In this document: positions 5,144-5,742 of the stretch, piece by piece
Position numbering within the stretch: position 1 is the stretch's first letter
Layout of the letters: every line of letters starts with the position of its first letter
Source: CAVYGB01 sp046734815
Lineage (GTDB): Bacteria > Myxococcota_A > Polyangia > Fen-1088
Length of the DNA stretch: 5,742 nucleotides
Direction: 5' to 3'
Assembly: GCA_046734815.1 (NCBI GenBank)
Contig: JBKPRZ010000867.1
Location: 1 to 5,742, forward strand
Notes under the pieces: model-generated
What the model was told of the DNA's origin: nothing
Seen by the model: the letters and a program-made list of their open reading frames with translations, nothing else
Databases searched by the model: none
Made by a program: the position numbers and the translations under genes

Positions 5144-5742
5144 TCAGGGCGCGGGCCGCGGGCGGCCGGCGGCCAGCGCCGCCACCTCGGCGTCCGAGAG
5201 CGCGCGCCGGTAGACCGCCAGCTCGTCCACCGCGCCGATGAACCGCTGCTTGACCGCATCGGGATCGGCGCCGTTGCTGGCGCCGCCGATGGTGATGGGG
5301 CTGTCCCCGTCGGCCGAACGGATGCCGCGCGAGATCTGGCGCGCCACCGGCACACCGTCGACGAAGATTGTCAGTTGCCCCGCTGCCTGCACCATGGCCA
5401 GGTGGAACCAGCGGCCGACCGGCGGAGCCGGGTGATACAGCTTGCCGGTCCACAGGTGGCCGGTCACGAGGTTCAGGTCGCCGCGCAGGCCGACGAAGAA
5501 GTGGTCCAGCTGGGTCCGACCGATCTGTCGGTTCACCAGGGCGTGGTAGCCCGGTTGCGGCTGGGTCCGCTTGACCCACAGGGCGACGCTCAGCTCGGCG
5601 GGACCAGCCAGTGCCAGGCGCGGGTGGGCGCAGGCCAGCCAGCCCGCCCCCTGGAAGGCGATGCCGCCGCCCCGTTTTCCCTCGGTCCAGGCCGACATCG
5701 GGTTCATCCAGCGGAGCGCGCAATCGGTACCGTTGCCCGAAC
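5144..5742 (-). CDS. C-terminal part of a LamG-like (concanavalin A-like) domain protein
   Basis: The frame is open from the right edge, giving 198 residues before a TGA at 5146-5144. An ATG at 5707 exists, but the upstream in-frame residues SGNGTDC look like the start of a LamG domain (typically D-x-SGNG), so the true start is probably outside. Visible elements in order (numbered from the edge) are: GGGIAFQG (24-31), LSVALWVK (50-57), GRWFHLAMV (109-117), AGQLTIFVDGVPVA (120-133), ITIGG (149-153), and the diagnostic end FIGAVDELAVYRRALSDAEVAAL (167-189) with the D-E-x-x-x-Y-x-R-A-L-S core. This is the Laminin_G_3-type jelly roll used for carbohydrate or protein binding outside the cell. No catalytic residues are recognisable. 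The domain ends nine residues before the stop, so it is the protein's C-terminus. Signal peptide and other domains lie beyond the edge. Convergent with the lyase-like gene. Confidence 0.85.
   Translation of the reverse strand, partial: SGNGTDCALRWMNPMSAWTEGKRGGGIAFQGAGWLACAHPRLALAGPAELSVALWVKRTQPQPGYHALVNRQIGRTQLDHFFVGLRGDLNLVTGHLWTGKLYHPAPPVGRWFHLAMVQAAGQLTIFVDGVPVARQISRGIRSADGDSPITIGGASNGADPDAVKQRFIGAVDELAVYRRALSDAEVAALAAGRPRPAP
5154..5167. terminator. Possible short hairpin after the lyase-like gene
   Basis: GGCCG (5154-5158) and CGGCC (5163-5167) with a CGGG loop, 14 bp past the stop of the plus-strand gene and inside the last codons of the opposing LamG gene. It has the same stem as the hairpin at 1754-1768 in the other convergent junction. 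No T-tract follows. GC-rich stems arise easily by chance here. Confidence 0.18.

Noticed and set aside
4120..5355. Minus-strand frame of 411 codons across the lyase-like gene
   Set aside because: His/Arg/Ala-rich antisense shadow with no domain; the plus-strand gene has a signal peptide and recognisable beta-strand motifs.

Overview
The window is GC-rich and protein-dense and looks like chromosomal DNA of a myxobacterium (Myxococcota, most like the Polyangia). The evidence is the high GC content, three predicted lipoproteins with long Gly/Ala/Pro/Asp tethers directly after the lipobox cysteine, and a large Cys-rich repeat lipoprotein of the 'CGNG..E.GE.CD' type that is abundant in that phylum. 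Taxonomy is inferred from protein style only; there is no rRNA or marker gene here.

Layout from left to right: (1) 1-234, minus strand, the N-terminal 78 codons of a lipoprotein that runs off the left edge. (2) 235-415, a divergent intergenic region with three adjacent small inverted repeats. (3) 416-1750, plus strand, a 444-residue 12-TM major facilitator transporter resembling the sialate/aromatic-acid:H+ symporter branch. (4) A 21-bp convergent gap with a small GC hairpin. (5) 1772-3943, minus strand, a 723-residue lipoprotein with about 105 cysteines, built on a 73-74-residue, 12-cysteine tandem repeat followed by a second, irregular Cys-rich module and a Cys-poorer tail. (6) 3944-4212, a divergent intergenic region with a candidate promoter for the Cys-rich gene and two oligo-T tracts ahead of the next gene. 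(7) 4213-5139, plus strand, a 308-residue lipoprotein with a C-terminal domain resembling polysaccharide-lyase/concanavalin-A-like jelly rolls. (8) After 4 bp, 5144-5742, minus strand, the C-terminal end of a LamG-like (concanavalin A-like) protein whose start lies beyond the right edge.

Genes alternate in strand (- + - + -), so there is no operon; each gene is probably its own transcription unit, and divergent pairs share intergenic regions. Four of the five products appear to be exported or surface-anchored, and two carry carbohydrate-binding-like folds. A loose theme of cell-surface polysaccharide interaction, with uptake of a small organic or sugar acid by the MFS protein, is possible but unproven. 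The most distinctive item is the Cys-rich repeat lipoprotein. I see no mobile elements, CRISPR arrays, tRNAs or rRNAs, and nothing that can be called a wholly new multi-gene system.
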